Shown here piece by piece: positions 16,881 through 24,035 of a stretch of 32,056 nucleotides of DNA; position 1 is the stretch's first letter; every line of letters begins with the position of its first letter. Under the pieces are notes generated by a model that saw only the letters and a list, made by a program, of their open reading frames with translations, was not told where the DNA came from and did not search any database. Source of the DNA: Lentisphaeria bacterium (lineage in GTDB: Bacteria; Verrucomicrobiota; Lentisphaeria; Victivallales; UBA1829); contig JAGBXB010000109.1 in the NCBI GenBank assembly GCA_017629515.1, positions 1 through 32,056 of the forward strand. The letters are read 5' to 3'. The position numbers were made by a program, and so were the translations under genes.

Positions 16881-17873
16881 ATGGAAAAGACTTCTCACAT
16901 CAGAATATACGGCATCGTTCAGGCAGTAGGGTTCAGACCCTTTGTCAGCCGTACTGCTCTGTCTCTGGGACTGCGGGGAAGCGTGGCAAACAGAGGCTCT
17001 TTTGTGGAAGTATTTTTGCAGGGGGGGGAAGAAGCAAAAAAAGAGTTCCTGAAAGCCGTGGAAAATGATCCGCCGCCCCGTTCCGCCATTTTGCGTATAG
17101 ATCATAAAGAAGTGGAAATGGAAAGGAAAGAAAATTTTGAGATCATAGAAAGCAGCCGGGAAAAGGGGGATATATTTGTTTCCCCGGATATTGCCACATG
17201 CCCGGAATGCAGTAAAGAATTGTATGATCCGAAAGACCGCCGTTATCTGCATCCTTTCATCAACTGCACCTCCTGCGGCCCGCGCCTTACCATTCTGGAA
17301 AGTATGCCTTATGACAGAGAACGTACCACCATGGGGGAATTTCCCATGTGTGAAGCGTGTCACAAGGAGTATGTAACAGCCGAAACAAGAAGATATGATG
17401 CCCAGCCGGTATGCTGTAATTCCTGCGGGCCGGAAGTGTATATCATCGGAAGAGAGGAAAAAGGCCTTTGTGCCATTCAGAAGATCCGGGAAAGTATTAT
17501 GGAGGGAAAGATCGTTGCCATAAAGGGGATCGGCGGCTTTCATTTGTGCTGTGACGGAAGAAATGAAAAAGCCATTGCTCTTCTGCGGGAACGGAAACAC
17601 CGGCCCCATAAACCTTTTGCTTTGATGATGCCGGATCTGCAAACAATTCAAAAGGAGTGTATCACTTCCCCGGTACAGGAAAAACTCCTTACAGGACATC
17701 AGAAACCCATCATCCTTTTGAAAAAACGTGCCGATAGCTCCCTGCCTGCCATTCTTGCTCCGGACAATCCCACTTTAGGGGTCATGCTTCCCTACGCCCC
17801 TTTGCAAATGCTGCTTTTTGATTGCGGGAGGAGAATAATAAAAATTTCACCTTTACCGACGTACTGGTTATGA
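16881..17873 (+). CDS. hypF: HypF, N-terminal part (frameshifted): acylphosphatase, zinc fingers, start of YrdC domain
   Basis: HypF is the carbamoyltransferase that makes the cyanide precursor for Fe(CN)2CO on HypE. This reading frame carries the acylphosphatase domain (IYGIVQAVGFRPF, residues 9-21), two zinc fingers (Cys107/110/129/132 and Cys157/160/179/182, each followed by GP) and most of the YrdC-like domain (IVAIKGIGGFHL, KHRPHKPFALM). It then runs into a stop at 17871 in a tail with no HypF character after residue about 315 (LPYAPLQMLLFDCG). The rest of HypF continues in the minus-one frame from about 17822. Together the parts make about 757 residues, the normal HypF length (E. coli 750). 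The shift equals loss of one base, for example a G in the GCGGGAGGAG run near 17825-17833. Whether this is real or a sequence error is unknown. Confidence 0.88.
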   Translation: MEKTSHIRIYGIVQAVGFRPFVSRTALSLGLRGSVANRGSFVEVFLQGGEEAKKEFLKAVENDPPPRSAILRIDHKEVEMERKENFEIIESSREKGDIFVSPDIATCPECSKELYDPKDRRYLHPFINCTSCGPRLTILESMPYDRERTTMGEFPMCEACHKEYVTAETRRYDAQPVCCNSCGPEVYIIGREEKGLCAIQKIRESIMEGKIVAIKGIGGFHLCCDGRNEKAIALLRERKHRPHKPFALMMPDLQTIQKECITSPVQEKLLTGHQKPIILLKKRADSSLPAILAPDNPTLGVMLPYAPLQMLLFDCGRRIIKISPLPTYWL

Positions 17874-19177
17874 CAAGCGGCAATGTTTCCGGTGCTCCCA
17901 TCTGCCGCAATGATGAAGATGCCATGAAAGAGATCGGCTCTTTCTGCGATCTGATCCTTTCCCACAATAGAAAGATCCTCCTGCGGGCAGATGATTCCGT
18001 TATGGAGATCGTGGAGGATAAACCATATATGATCCGCCGTTCCAGAGGATATGCTCCTCTTCCTTTCATTCTTTCAAAGGATTGGAAAGGATGCGTGCTG
18101 GGAATAGGCGGGGAACTGAAAAACACCTTCTGTATCGGGAAAGATGCCCTCTTTTATCCCTCTTCTTACATTGGAGATATGGGGGATATGAGAAGTTGTA
18201 TTGCTTTGAAAGAATCTGTTGCCCGTATGGGGGAACTTCTGGAAAGTTGTCCGCAAATGGTCTGCTGCGACCTGCATCCCAAATATAATACGGTTGCGGC
18301 AGCGGAGGAGATGGGCTTGCCGGTACTGAAGATCCAGCATCATTATGCCCATATCCTTTCCTGTATGGCGGAAAATGATTTTCTTTCCCCGGTCATCGGT
18401 GTATCTTTTGATGGTACAGGTTACGGTACAGACGGCACCATCTGGGGAGGCGAGATCCTGCATTGTACTCCGGATGGTTTTGACAGACTATGCAGTATTG
18501 CTCCTTTCCGGCAAGCCGGAGGGGATATGGCGGCAAAAGACTCCTGGCGTATTGCGGCAAGTCTTTTACATTCCCTTTACGGGGAAAATGGCAGAGCAAA
18601 AGCGGCGGAATTGGAATTGTGTACGGAAAAAGAGTATAAATTTATTTCCATGATGGCAGATAAAATGCTCAATACCGTTATTTCCACAAGCGGCGGAAGA
18701 TTGTTTGACGCAGTAAGTGCCATTCTGGGACTTTGCAGAAGTTCCTCCTTTGAGGGGAAAGCAGCCATGGATCTGCAATTTGCCGCTTTGCAATACAAAG
18801 GAGATAAGGAAGATCTTTCCTGCGGTATATGGGAAGAGGAGGGACGAACAATTCTGGATACATTTTCTCTTGTAAGAAAAATAACAGATATATATTTACA
18901 GGAGGGCAACAGGGAAAAAGCCGCCTTCCTTTTCCATGAAAATCTTGCAGAACTTATTGTGAAAGGGTGTGAAAAGGCAAGGGAAAAAACCTCTCTGGAT
19001 GTGTGCGCATTAAGCGGCGGGGTATTTCAGAACTCTCTTCTTCTCCGCCTTGTAAAAACAAAACTTCTTCAACATTCTTTCAAAGTGCTTTCCCACAGTC
19101 TTGTCCCGCCCAATGACGGCGGGATCGCTCTGGGACAGGCTCTTGCGGCAATGAATATACTGAATAAAAGATCATAA
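17822..19177 (+). CDS. hypF: HypF, C-terminal part (frameshifted): end of YrdC and Kae1-like carbamoyltransferase domain
   Basis: Continues HypF in the minus-one frame. It begins within the YrdC-like domain (DVLVMTSGNVSGAPI, the usual HypF segment) and contains the Kae1/HypF C-terminal domain: HPKYNT, the metal-binding HHYAH, VSFDGTGYGTDGTIWGGE and LSGGVFQN. The frame cannot be entered before 17822 because TGA stands at 17819-17821 in this frame. No convincing ribosome site or ATG precedes it, so independent translation is unlikely; either the gene is intact in the living cell, ribosomes shift, or HypF is inactivated. The stop is 24 bases before hypC. Confidence 0.88.
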   Translation: MREENNKNFTFTDVLVMTSGNVSGAPICRNDEDAMKEIGSFCDLILSHNRKILLRADDSVMEIVEDKPYMIRRSRGYAPLPFILSKDWKGCVLGIGGELKNTFCIGKDALFYPSSYIGDMGDMRSCIALKESVARMGELLESCPQMVCCDLHPKYNTVAAAEEMGLPVLKIQHHYAHILSCMAENDFLSPVIGVSFDGTGYGTDGTIWGGEILHCTPDGFDRLCSIAPFRQAGGDMAAKDSWRIAASLLHSLYGENGRAKAAELELCTEKEYKFISMMADKMLNTVISTSGGRLFDAVSAILGLCRSSSFEGKAAMDLQFAALQYKGDKEDLSCGIWEEEGRTILDTFSLVRKITDIYLQEGNREKAAFLFHENLAELIVKGCEKAREKTSLDVCALSGGVFQNSLLLRLVKTKLLQHSFKVLSHSLVPPNDGGIALGQALAAMNILNKRS

Positions 19178-19201
19178 AGATATAAACATAAGGAGCATAA
19201 A

Positions 19202-19435
19202 ATGTGTGTGGGACTTTCAGCAAAAGTAGTAAGCATTGACAAGGGGACAGCTCTTATTGATGCTTCCGGAGTGAAAAGAAAAGTATCGGCGGAACTTCTG
19301 GACGATCTGGAACCCGGCGATTATGTAATGGTCCATGCCGGGATCGCCATTGCAAAGATCACAGAAGATGTGGCAGAGGAAACCGGCAGACTTATGGAGG
19401 AATTGCAGGATGAAGACAGCACGGGAAATCATTGA
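19202..19435 (+). CDS. hypC: Hydrogenase maturation chaperone HypC
   Basis: A 77-residue HypC/HybG family chaperone that works with HypD to assemble and carry the Fe(CN)2CO group. It starts M-C-V-G-L-S, the essential Cys2 right after the initiator, followed by a small beta-barrel with the pattern GDYVMVHAGIAI typical of HypC. The start is supported by AAGGAG seven bases upstream. It overlaps hypD by 26 bases. Client protein is unknown, since no [NiFe]-hydrogenase gene lies in the window. Confidence 0.95.
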   Translation: MCVGLSAKVVSIDKGTALIDASGVKRKVSAELLDDLEPGDYVMVHAGIAIAKITEDVAEETGRLMEELQDEDSTGNH

Positions 19436-20444
19436 ATCCTATAAAGGCAGACCTTTGCGGATCATGGAAGTATGCGGCACGCATACCCATGAGATATTCC
19501 GTCTGGGCATCCGCAAGATTTTACCTCCCGATATCATTCTTATTTCCGGGCCCGGATGTCCCGTATGCGTGACTCCGGCAGGCTATATAGATGAAGCCCT
19601 TTTCCTTGCCCTGGAAAAAAAGGCTTGTATTTGTACTTTCGGAGATCTTATCCGTGTGCCGGGTACGGAAAAAAGTCTTGCAAAAGCAAGAGCGGAAGGT
19701 GCAGAGATCAAAACGGTCTATTCCCCATTGGATGCTCTGGAAATTGCGGAAAAAAATCCGGATAAAGAGATCGTTTTCCTTGCAGTAGGGTTTGAAACCA
19801 CTGTGCCGGGAGCGTGTCTTGCCGTGAAAAAAGCAGCGGAAACAGGAGTAAAGAATTTTTCCATCCTCGGTTCCAATAAGACCATGCCCAGAGCATACGA
19901 AGCCTTGAAAGGAAGTGCGGATGCTTTCCTTTTCCCCGGTCATGTAAGCGTGATTTCCGGTACGGGGATCTATGAAGAACTTTGCAAGGCAGGGGTAAGC
20001 GGGATCGTTTGCGGCTTTACTGCCGATGAGGTGCTTACCGCTGTTGCCACCATCGTGGAACTTTCACAGAAAAATGAACCTTTCTTCCGCAACTGTTATA
20101 CGAGAGTGGTAACAAGTGAGGGCAATAAAGCAGCTGTCAGACTTATCAACGAAGTTATGGAAGAGTGTGACGCAAAGTGGCGCGGACTGGGAGTTATTCC
20201 CTCATCCGGCTTGCAGTTGAAAGAAAAGTATGCTTTCTATGACGCAAGAAAACGTTTTTCCATTCCGGAAATGAAAGGGGAAGGGGCAAAAGGATGTCAA
20301 TGCGGCAGAGTATTGAAAGGGGAGATCAAACCCTGTGAGTGTCCTCTTTTCGGAAAGGCGTGTACGCCTTTGAATCCTGTGGGGGCGTGTATGGTATCAA
20401 ATGAAGGGGCGTGTTCCGCCTATTATCAATATGGAGAAAATTGA
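19410..20444 (+). CDS. hypD: Hydrogenase maturation scaffold HypD
   Basis: A 344-residue HypD, the Fe-S scaffold on which the iron receives CN and CO. Visible: MEVCGTHTHEIF (Cys22), SGPGCPVCVTP (Cys50, Cys53), GFETTVPG, FPGHVSVISG, and the C-terminal [4Fe-4S] region CQCGRVLKGEIKPCECPLFG followed by more cysteines. ATG 19410 is preferred: GGAGG lies nine bases upstream and the protein then begins as HypD normally does; the longer open frame upstream overlaps hypC without homology. It directly abuts hypE. Confidence 0.96.
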   Translation: MKTAREIIESYKGRPLRIMEVCGTHTHEIFRLGIRKILPPDIILISGPGCPVCVTPAGYIDEALFLALEKKACICTFGDLIRVPGTEKSLAKARAEGAEIKTVYSPLDALEIAEKNPDKEIVFLAVGFETTVPGACLAVKKAAETGVKNFSILGSNKTMPRAYEALKGSADAFLFPGHVSVISGTGIYEELCKAGVSGIVCGFTADEVLTAVATIVELSQKNEPFFRNCYTRVVTSEGNKAAVRLINEVMEECDAKWRGLGVIPSSGLQLKEKYAFYDARKRFSIPEMKGEGAKGCQCGRVLKGEIKPCECPLFGKACTPLNPVGACMVSNEGACSAYYQYGEN

Positions 20445-20445
20445 G

Positions 20446-21462
20446 ATGATGAAAGAAAATGTGGTAACTCTTGCTCACGGAGCAGGTGGTAAACAGACAA
20501 ATGAATTGATCGACCAGGTATTCAAAAGACATTTTTCCAATCCGGATCTTACCGCGGACGATGCGGCAGTACTGACTCTTTCCGGTAAAGGGAAAATTGC
20601 CTTTACCACCGACGGTTTTATCGTTTCCCCCTATGAATTTCCCGGCGGGAATATCGGAAAATTAAGTATCTGCGGAACAGTCAATGACCTTGCCTGTATG
20701 GGGGCGCGCCCCAAATATCTTTCCTGTGCCTTTGTTATTGAGGAAGGGTTCAGTATGGAGAAACTGGAAGAGATCGCCTCCGCCATGGAAAAAACGGCTG
20801 CGGAAGCCGGGGTGAAAATCGTTGCCGGTGATACGAAAGTGGCAGGTAAAGGACAGGTGGATAAGATCTTTATTACCACAACCGGGATCGGTGAGATTTT
20901 GGAAAATGCCGCAACTTCCGGCTTCAATGCCAAAGAAGGCGATGCGGTCATCGTAAGCGGTGATGTGGGGCGTCACGGCTGTACTATTCTTCTTGCAAGA
21001 GATGAATTCGGAATCGAAGCGGAGGATGTGACAAGCGATTGTGCTCCGTTGTGGGGAACTGTGGAAAAACTTTTTGAGGCTACCGACAAGATCCATGTGA
21101 TAAGAGATGCCACAAGAGGCGGTGTGGGAACAGTCCTTTATGAGATCGCAGGACAGAGCAATGTGGGGATTCGTCTGAACAGTAAAGATGTACCTGTTGC
21201 CGATGGCGTTAAAGGCGTCTGCGGTATGCTGGGACTGGAACCCCTCTACCTTGCCTGTGAGGGCCGCCTTGTGATCTTTGCTCCGCAGGAAAGTGCGGAA
21301 AAGATCGTGGAAACACTGCGGCAATGTCCCTATTCACAAAATGCCGCCATTATCGGTACTGTGACAAAGGAAAATGCCGGAAAAGTCATTATGACAACGG
21401 AAATCGGTTCGGAAACTCTTCTGCCCCAGCCCGGCGGCGAACTTCTCCCCCGTATCTGCTGA
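20446..21462 (+). CDS. hypE: Hydrogenase maturation protein HypE
   Basis: A 338-residue HypE, which dehydrates the carbamoyl group placed on its C-terminal cysteine to a thiocyanate and passes cyanide to HypC-HypD iron. It shows the AIR-synthetase-like motifs AHGAGGKQTNELI, DDAAVL, GTVNDLACMGARP and the required C-terminal P-R-I-C. The start ATG 20446 (or 20449) follows GGAG by nine bases and the hypD stop by one base. The gene ends the operon; a long terminator hairpin follows. Confidence 0.96.
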   Translation: MMKENVVTLAHGAGGKQTNELIDQVFKRHFSNPDLTADDAAVLTLSGKGKIAFTTDGFIVSPYEFPGGNIGKLSICGTVNDLACMGARPKYLSCAFVIEEGFSMEKLEEIASAMEKTAAEAGVKIVAGDTKVAGKGQVDKIFITTTGIGEILENAATSGFNAKEGDAVIVSGDVGRHGCTILLARDEFGIEAEDVTSDCAPLWGTVEKLFEATDKIHVIRDATRGGVGTVLYEIAGQSNVGIRLNSKDVPVADGVKGVCGMLGLEPLYLACEGRLVIFAPQESAEKIVETLRQCPYSQNAAIIGTVTKENAGKVIMTTEIGSETLLPQPGGELLPRIC

Positions 21463-21486
21463 AAAATAGAAACGATATGGATCAAT

Positions 21487-21536
21487 ACGGATTTGTATAG
21501 AGAAAAAATATTCTCTGTTCAGATCCGTTATTTTTT
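21487..21536 (+). terminator. Terminator of the nitrogenase-like/hyp operon
   Basis: Arms 21487-21504 and 21511-21528 pair over 18 positions with one mismatch and two G-T pairs, six-base A-rich loop, then TTATTTTTTAT. It sits between the convergent hypE and cupin genes. Confidence 0.88.
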
Positions 21537-21899
21537 ATCCTTTTCATATACCGGGATGACGGCAAGATAGGTGCAGGGAGAATTTCCATAGCACTCCATG
21601 GAGTGTTCCTCTCCCGACCGGCAGATGGTGGAGTCTCCGGGGGAAAGGATCACCCACTGCCCGTTATCCCATGCTTTTGCCTGACCGGAGAGGATATAGA
21701 AAATTTCTTCCTCCCCGCTGTGGGAATGTCTGCCCACAGAAGTTCCCGGTTCCAGTGTGATGCGTGAAAACATCCGGCAGGAGGAATGCATCTCCTCATT
21801 GGAATTTTTCTTCCAGATATGTTCAAATCTGACCGTACCTTTTCCGCCCTTCATATTTTCCCGTAATTGCAGAGTATATTCTTTTTCTGTTCTGTGCAT
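21528..21899 (-). CDS. Single-domain cupin protein
   Basis: A 123-residue single-domain cupin. Motif 1 is visible as HSHSGEEEIFYILSG (metal-binding His, His, Glu) and motif 2 as LSPGDSTICRSGEEHSM with its histidine. Such proteins bind a metal ion and act as isomerases, dioxygenases or sugar/effector sensors; the specific role cannot be inferred. The start at 21899 has AGAGAGG seven bases upstream, and the open frame before it has no ribosome site. It is transcribed away from mcsA from its own promoter and converges with hypE. Confidence 0.85.
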   Translation of the reverse strand: MHRTEKEYTLQLRENMKGGKGTVRFEHIWKKNSNEEMHSSCRMFSRITLEPGTSVGRHSHSGEEEIFYILSGQAKAWDNGQWVILSPGDSTICRSGEEHSMECYGNSPCTYLAVIPVYEKDKK

Positions 21900-21932
21900 C
21901 TTATTGCCTCTCTTTTGTTGAAATTTCCCCGT

Positions 21933-21961
21933 AATATACTTTATACAGGGGAATTTTTCAA
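21933..21961 (-). promoter_or_regulatory. Promoter of the cupin gene
   Basis: On the minus strand TTGAAA (21961-21956), 17 bases, TATATT (21938-21933), about 34 bases before the start codon. Confidence 0.65.
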
Positions 21962-21969
21962 TATGCAAG

Positions 21970-21997
21970 TTGATTTTTATCTCCGGCAGTATATATT
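21970..21997 (+). promoter_or_regulatory. Promoter of the mcsA-mcsB-kinase operon
   Basis: TTGATT at 21970-21975, 16 bases, TATATT at 21992-21997. It lies back to back with the cupin promoter, nine bases apart. Confidence 0.6.
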
Positions 21998-22006
21998 TAA
22001 ATAAAA

Positions 22007-22027
22007 AGGTGATTTCAAAAGTCACCT
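22007..22027 (+). promoter_or_regulatory. Inverted repeat in the mcsA leader
   Basis: AGGTGA (22007-22012) and TCACCT (22022-22027) flank nine bases, at the expected transcript start. It could be an operator or an RNA hairpin. It does not resemble the CtsR GGTCAAA repeats. Confidence 0.4.
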
Positions 22028-22064
22028 CTGAAGAAACAACGCTGGAAAGGAAGGAGGATATTCT

Positions 22065-22877
22065 ATGAAATGCCAGATCTGCGGCAGGGAAAATGCCTCA
22101 ATACACATCCGGGAAATCAAAGACGGAGAAAAAAAATCCTACTATATCTGCCAAGAATGTGCCGCTAAAAAAAGCGGGGCAGCTGATATCATGGGCCTGG
22201 CAAAGATCATTTATGATCTGACTAATTCTCTTTCCCGTCTTCCGCAGAAAAAAGAAAAGCCTTCCCGTGAACATGATCCTTCTGCGAAAAAAGAGGAAAA
22301 AACCTTTATTCCCGGTATCCCCCGGGCCGGGGAAATGCAGATGATACAGGAACTTTTCGGTAATATCCCTTCTCCGCCTCCCCCGATGGAGGAAAAAAAG
22401 GAGAATGAAAGTGCCCGGGAAGCTGAAAATATTTTGCGCTGTTCCTGCTGCGGCTGGGGTGGGGAACAACTGAAAAAAACAAATAGGATGGGCTGTCCCC
22501 ATTGTTATAAGGTTTTTGCTCCCATACTGGAAAAAGAGTTGAAAAAAATGCACCGGGGGACTCTCCACGCCGGAAAATATCCCGTTTCTCTTGATCCTCT
22601 TCTGGCAAAACAAGTGGAGGAAGAACGCTCAAAATGTATCTTTGTACAGGGAAAAAATGAAGAACTTTCCCATTTGCAGAGAGAGTTGGAAAATGCTGTA
22701 AAACAGGAAGAATATGAAAATGCCGCCATTTTGCGGGATAAGATCTCTTCTTTACAGACGGAAATGATGCAGGATTTTTTTGGCGGAAATGGGATGGAAA
22801 ATTCTTCTCTGCCGGCAAAGAAGAAAGCCGGAAGAAAAACCCGGAATAAAAAAAATCCTCCGGAAACAGGAAAATAA
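22065..22877 (+). CDS. mcsA: McsA-like zinc-finger activator of the arginine kinase
   Basis: In Firmicutes McsA binds and activates McsB, the protein-arginine kinase that tags proteins for ClpCP. This 270-residue protein shows the McsA plan: a first CxxC pair (Cys3, Cys6) with CQEC at about 29-32, a proline- and charge-rich linker, a second zinc finger CSCC...CPHC, and a UvrB/UvrC-like coiled motif (LENAVKQEEYENAAILRDKI) before a basic C-terminal tail. It is longer than B. subtilis McsA (185 residues) through the linker and tail. The start has AAGGAGG eight bases upstream. It heads an operon with mcsB and a sensor kinase; no ctsR or clpC is adjacent. Confidence 0.88.
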   Translation: MKCQICGRENASIHIREIKDGEKKSYYICQECAAKKSGAADIMGLAKIIYDLTNSLSRLPQKKEKPSREHDPSAKKEEKTFIPGIPRAGEMQMIQELFGNIPSPPPPMEEKKENESAREAENILRCSCCGWGGEQLKKTNRMGCPHCYKVFAPILEKELKKMHRGTLHAGKYPVSLDPLLAKQVEEERSKCIFVQGKNEELSHLQRELENAVKQEEYENAAILRDKISSLQTEMMQDFFGGNGMENSSLPAKKKAGRKTRNKKNPPETGK

Positions 22878-22905
22878 TAAAAGGGTGCAAAAGGTCTTTT
22901 CCATT

Positions 22906-24030
22906 ATGTCTGAACTCCATTTATCCATATTGGCGGAAAAAAAAGTCTGTTGGCTTGCTGCCGGTACAGAAGAATCGCCGGAAAAAAAAGAGGATACGGC
23001 AAAAGTTGTCATAAGCAGCCGTATCCGTCTTGCCCGGAATGTGAAAGATTGTTTTTTCCCTGCCCGTGCGGATGACCCCGCTCTTATGGAGATCCGGGAG
23101 GGATGTGCAAGGGCAGTAAAAGATGCTATGAAAGAACTTTCCGGAAATCCCATGCTCTTTCACATGGATCTTCTCACAGAAAATGACAGGAATTTTCTTC
23201 TGGAAAGACATTTTATCAGCAGGGAATTTCTCAACTGCCGGAAAGGTTCCGCCCTTGTTGCTGACGCTGATGCGGGGGTTTTTGTTATGATCAATGAGGA
23301 GGATCATCTGCGTTTGCAGTATCTTGCCCCGGCAATGGCGTTGAAAGAATTATGGCAGAAAATCAGTCTGCTGGATGACCGTATTTCCTGCCGGATCCCT
23401 TACGCTTTCGATCCTGCTGCCGGATATCTGACAGGCAGTCCCTCCAATGCCGGAAGCGGTATGCGGGCTTCTGCAATGCTGCATCTTCCGGCTCTTGCTC
23501 TTTCCGGACAACTCAATGCTGTATGTAATGCCGTAAAAGTCCTGAAACTTGTTCTCCGGGGTTTTAACGGCGGAAACAGCAGCATGGAGGGGAATTTCTG
23601 TCAACTTTCCAATCAGAGTACACTGGGGGAGACGGAAAGTATGACTATCGCCCGGTTGGAAAAAGTCATTTCCCAGCTTGTTCATTATGAAAGCAAGACC
23701 CGTCTTTTCCTGCTGGAAAAGAAAAGAGATCTTCTTCTGAATTTTGCAGGCAGAAGTTATGCCATAGCCAAATATTCTTACAGCTTGAAAAGTAAAGACG
23801 CCCTCAATGCTCTTTCCGGGATCATGCTGGGAGCGGAAATGGGGATGTTCCCAAAGATTTCCGTTCCCCTTCTCAAGGAGTTGCTTCTGAATGTTCAGGA
23901 CGCTCATTTACAACTGAAAAGCGGCAGACTTCTTTCCGAGGAGGAAAGAGACAGTATCCGGGCAACCCTTTTGCGGGAGTTCTTACAGGGGAAAAATCCT
24001 CTTCAAGCAAAGAAAAAACATGAGAGGTAA
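22906..24030 (+). CDS. mcsB: McsB-like protein-arginine kinase
   Basis: A 374-residue phosphagen-kinase-fold enzyme that phosphorylates arginine in proteins. Visible: nucleotide-contacting SSRIRLARN (residues 38-46), the catalytic NEEDHLRLQ, RASAMLHLPAL, SNQSTLG, and the phosphoarginine-pocket motif R-D-x-x-R-A near the end (RDSIRA). One feature is odd: where McsB and arginine kinase normally have G-E-x-x-E after the RG of the active-site loop, this protein reads RGFNGGNSSMEG, so the second catalytic glutamate is replaced by glycine. Creatine kinases also lack that glutamate, so activity is not excluded. ATG 22906 is the first good start (AAAGG about 11 bases upstream); the long open frame before it overlaps mcsA. 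Confidence 0.88.
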   Translation: MSELHLSILAEKKVCWLAAGTEESPEKKEDTAKVVISSRIRLARNVKDCFFPARADDPALMEIREGCARAVKDAMKELSGNPMLFHMDLLTENDRNFLLERHFISREFLNCRKGSALVADADAGVFVMINEEDHLRLQYLAPAMALKELWQKISLLDDRISCRIPYAFDPAAGYLTGSPSNAGSGMRASAMLHLPALALSGQLNAVCNAVKVLKLVLRGFNGGNSSMEGNFCQLSNQSTLGETESMTIARLEKVISQLVHYESKTRLFLLEKKRDLLLNFAGRSYAIAKYSYSLKSKDALNALSGIMLGAEMGMFPKISVPLLKELLLNVQDAHLQLKSGRLLSEEERDSIRATLLREFLQGKNPLQAKKKHER

Positions 24031-24035
24031 GGAAA

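Noticed and set aside
17816..17822. Classic X-XXY-YYZ slippery heptamer at the CTTTTTG run in hypF
   Set aside because: Slipping there would enter TGA at 17819-17821 at once, so it cannot give full-length HypF; any shift must occur later.
22007..22027. CtsR operator upstream of mcsA
   Set aside because: The inverted repeat AGGTGA/TCACCT does not match the direct heptad repeats recognised by CtsR.
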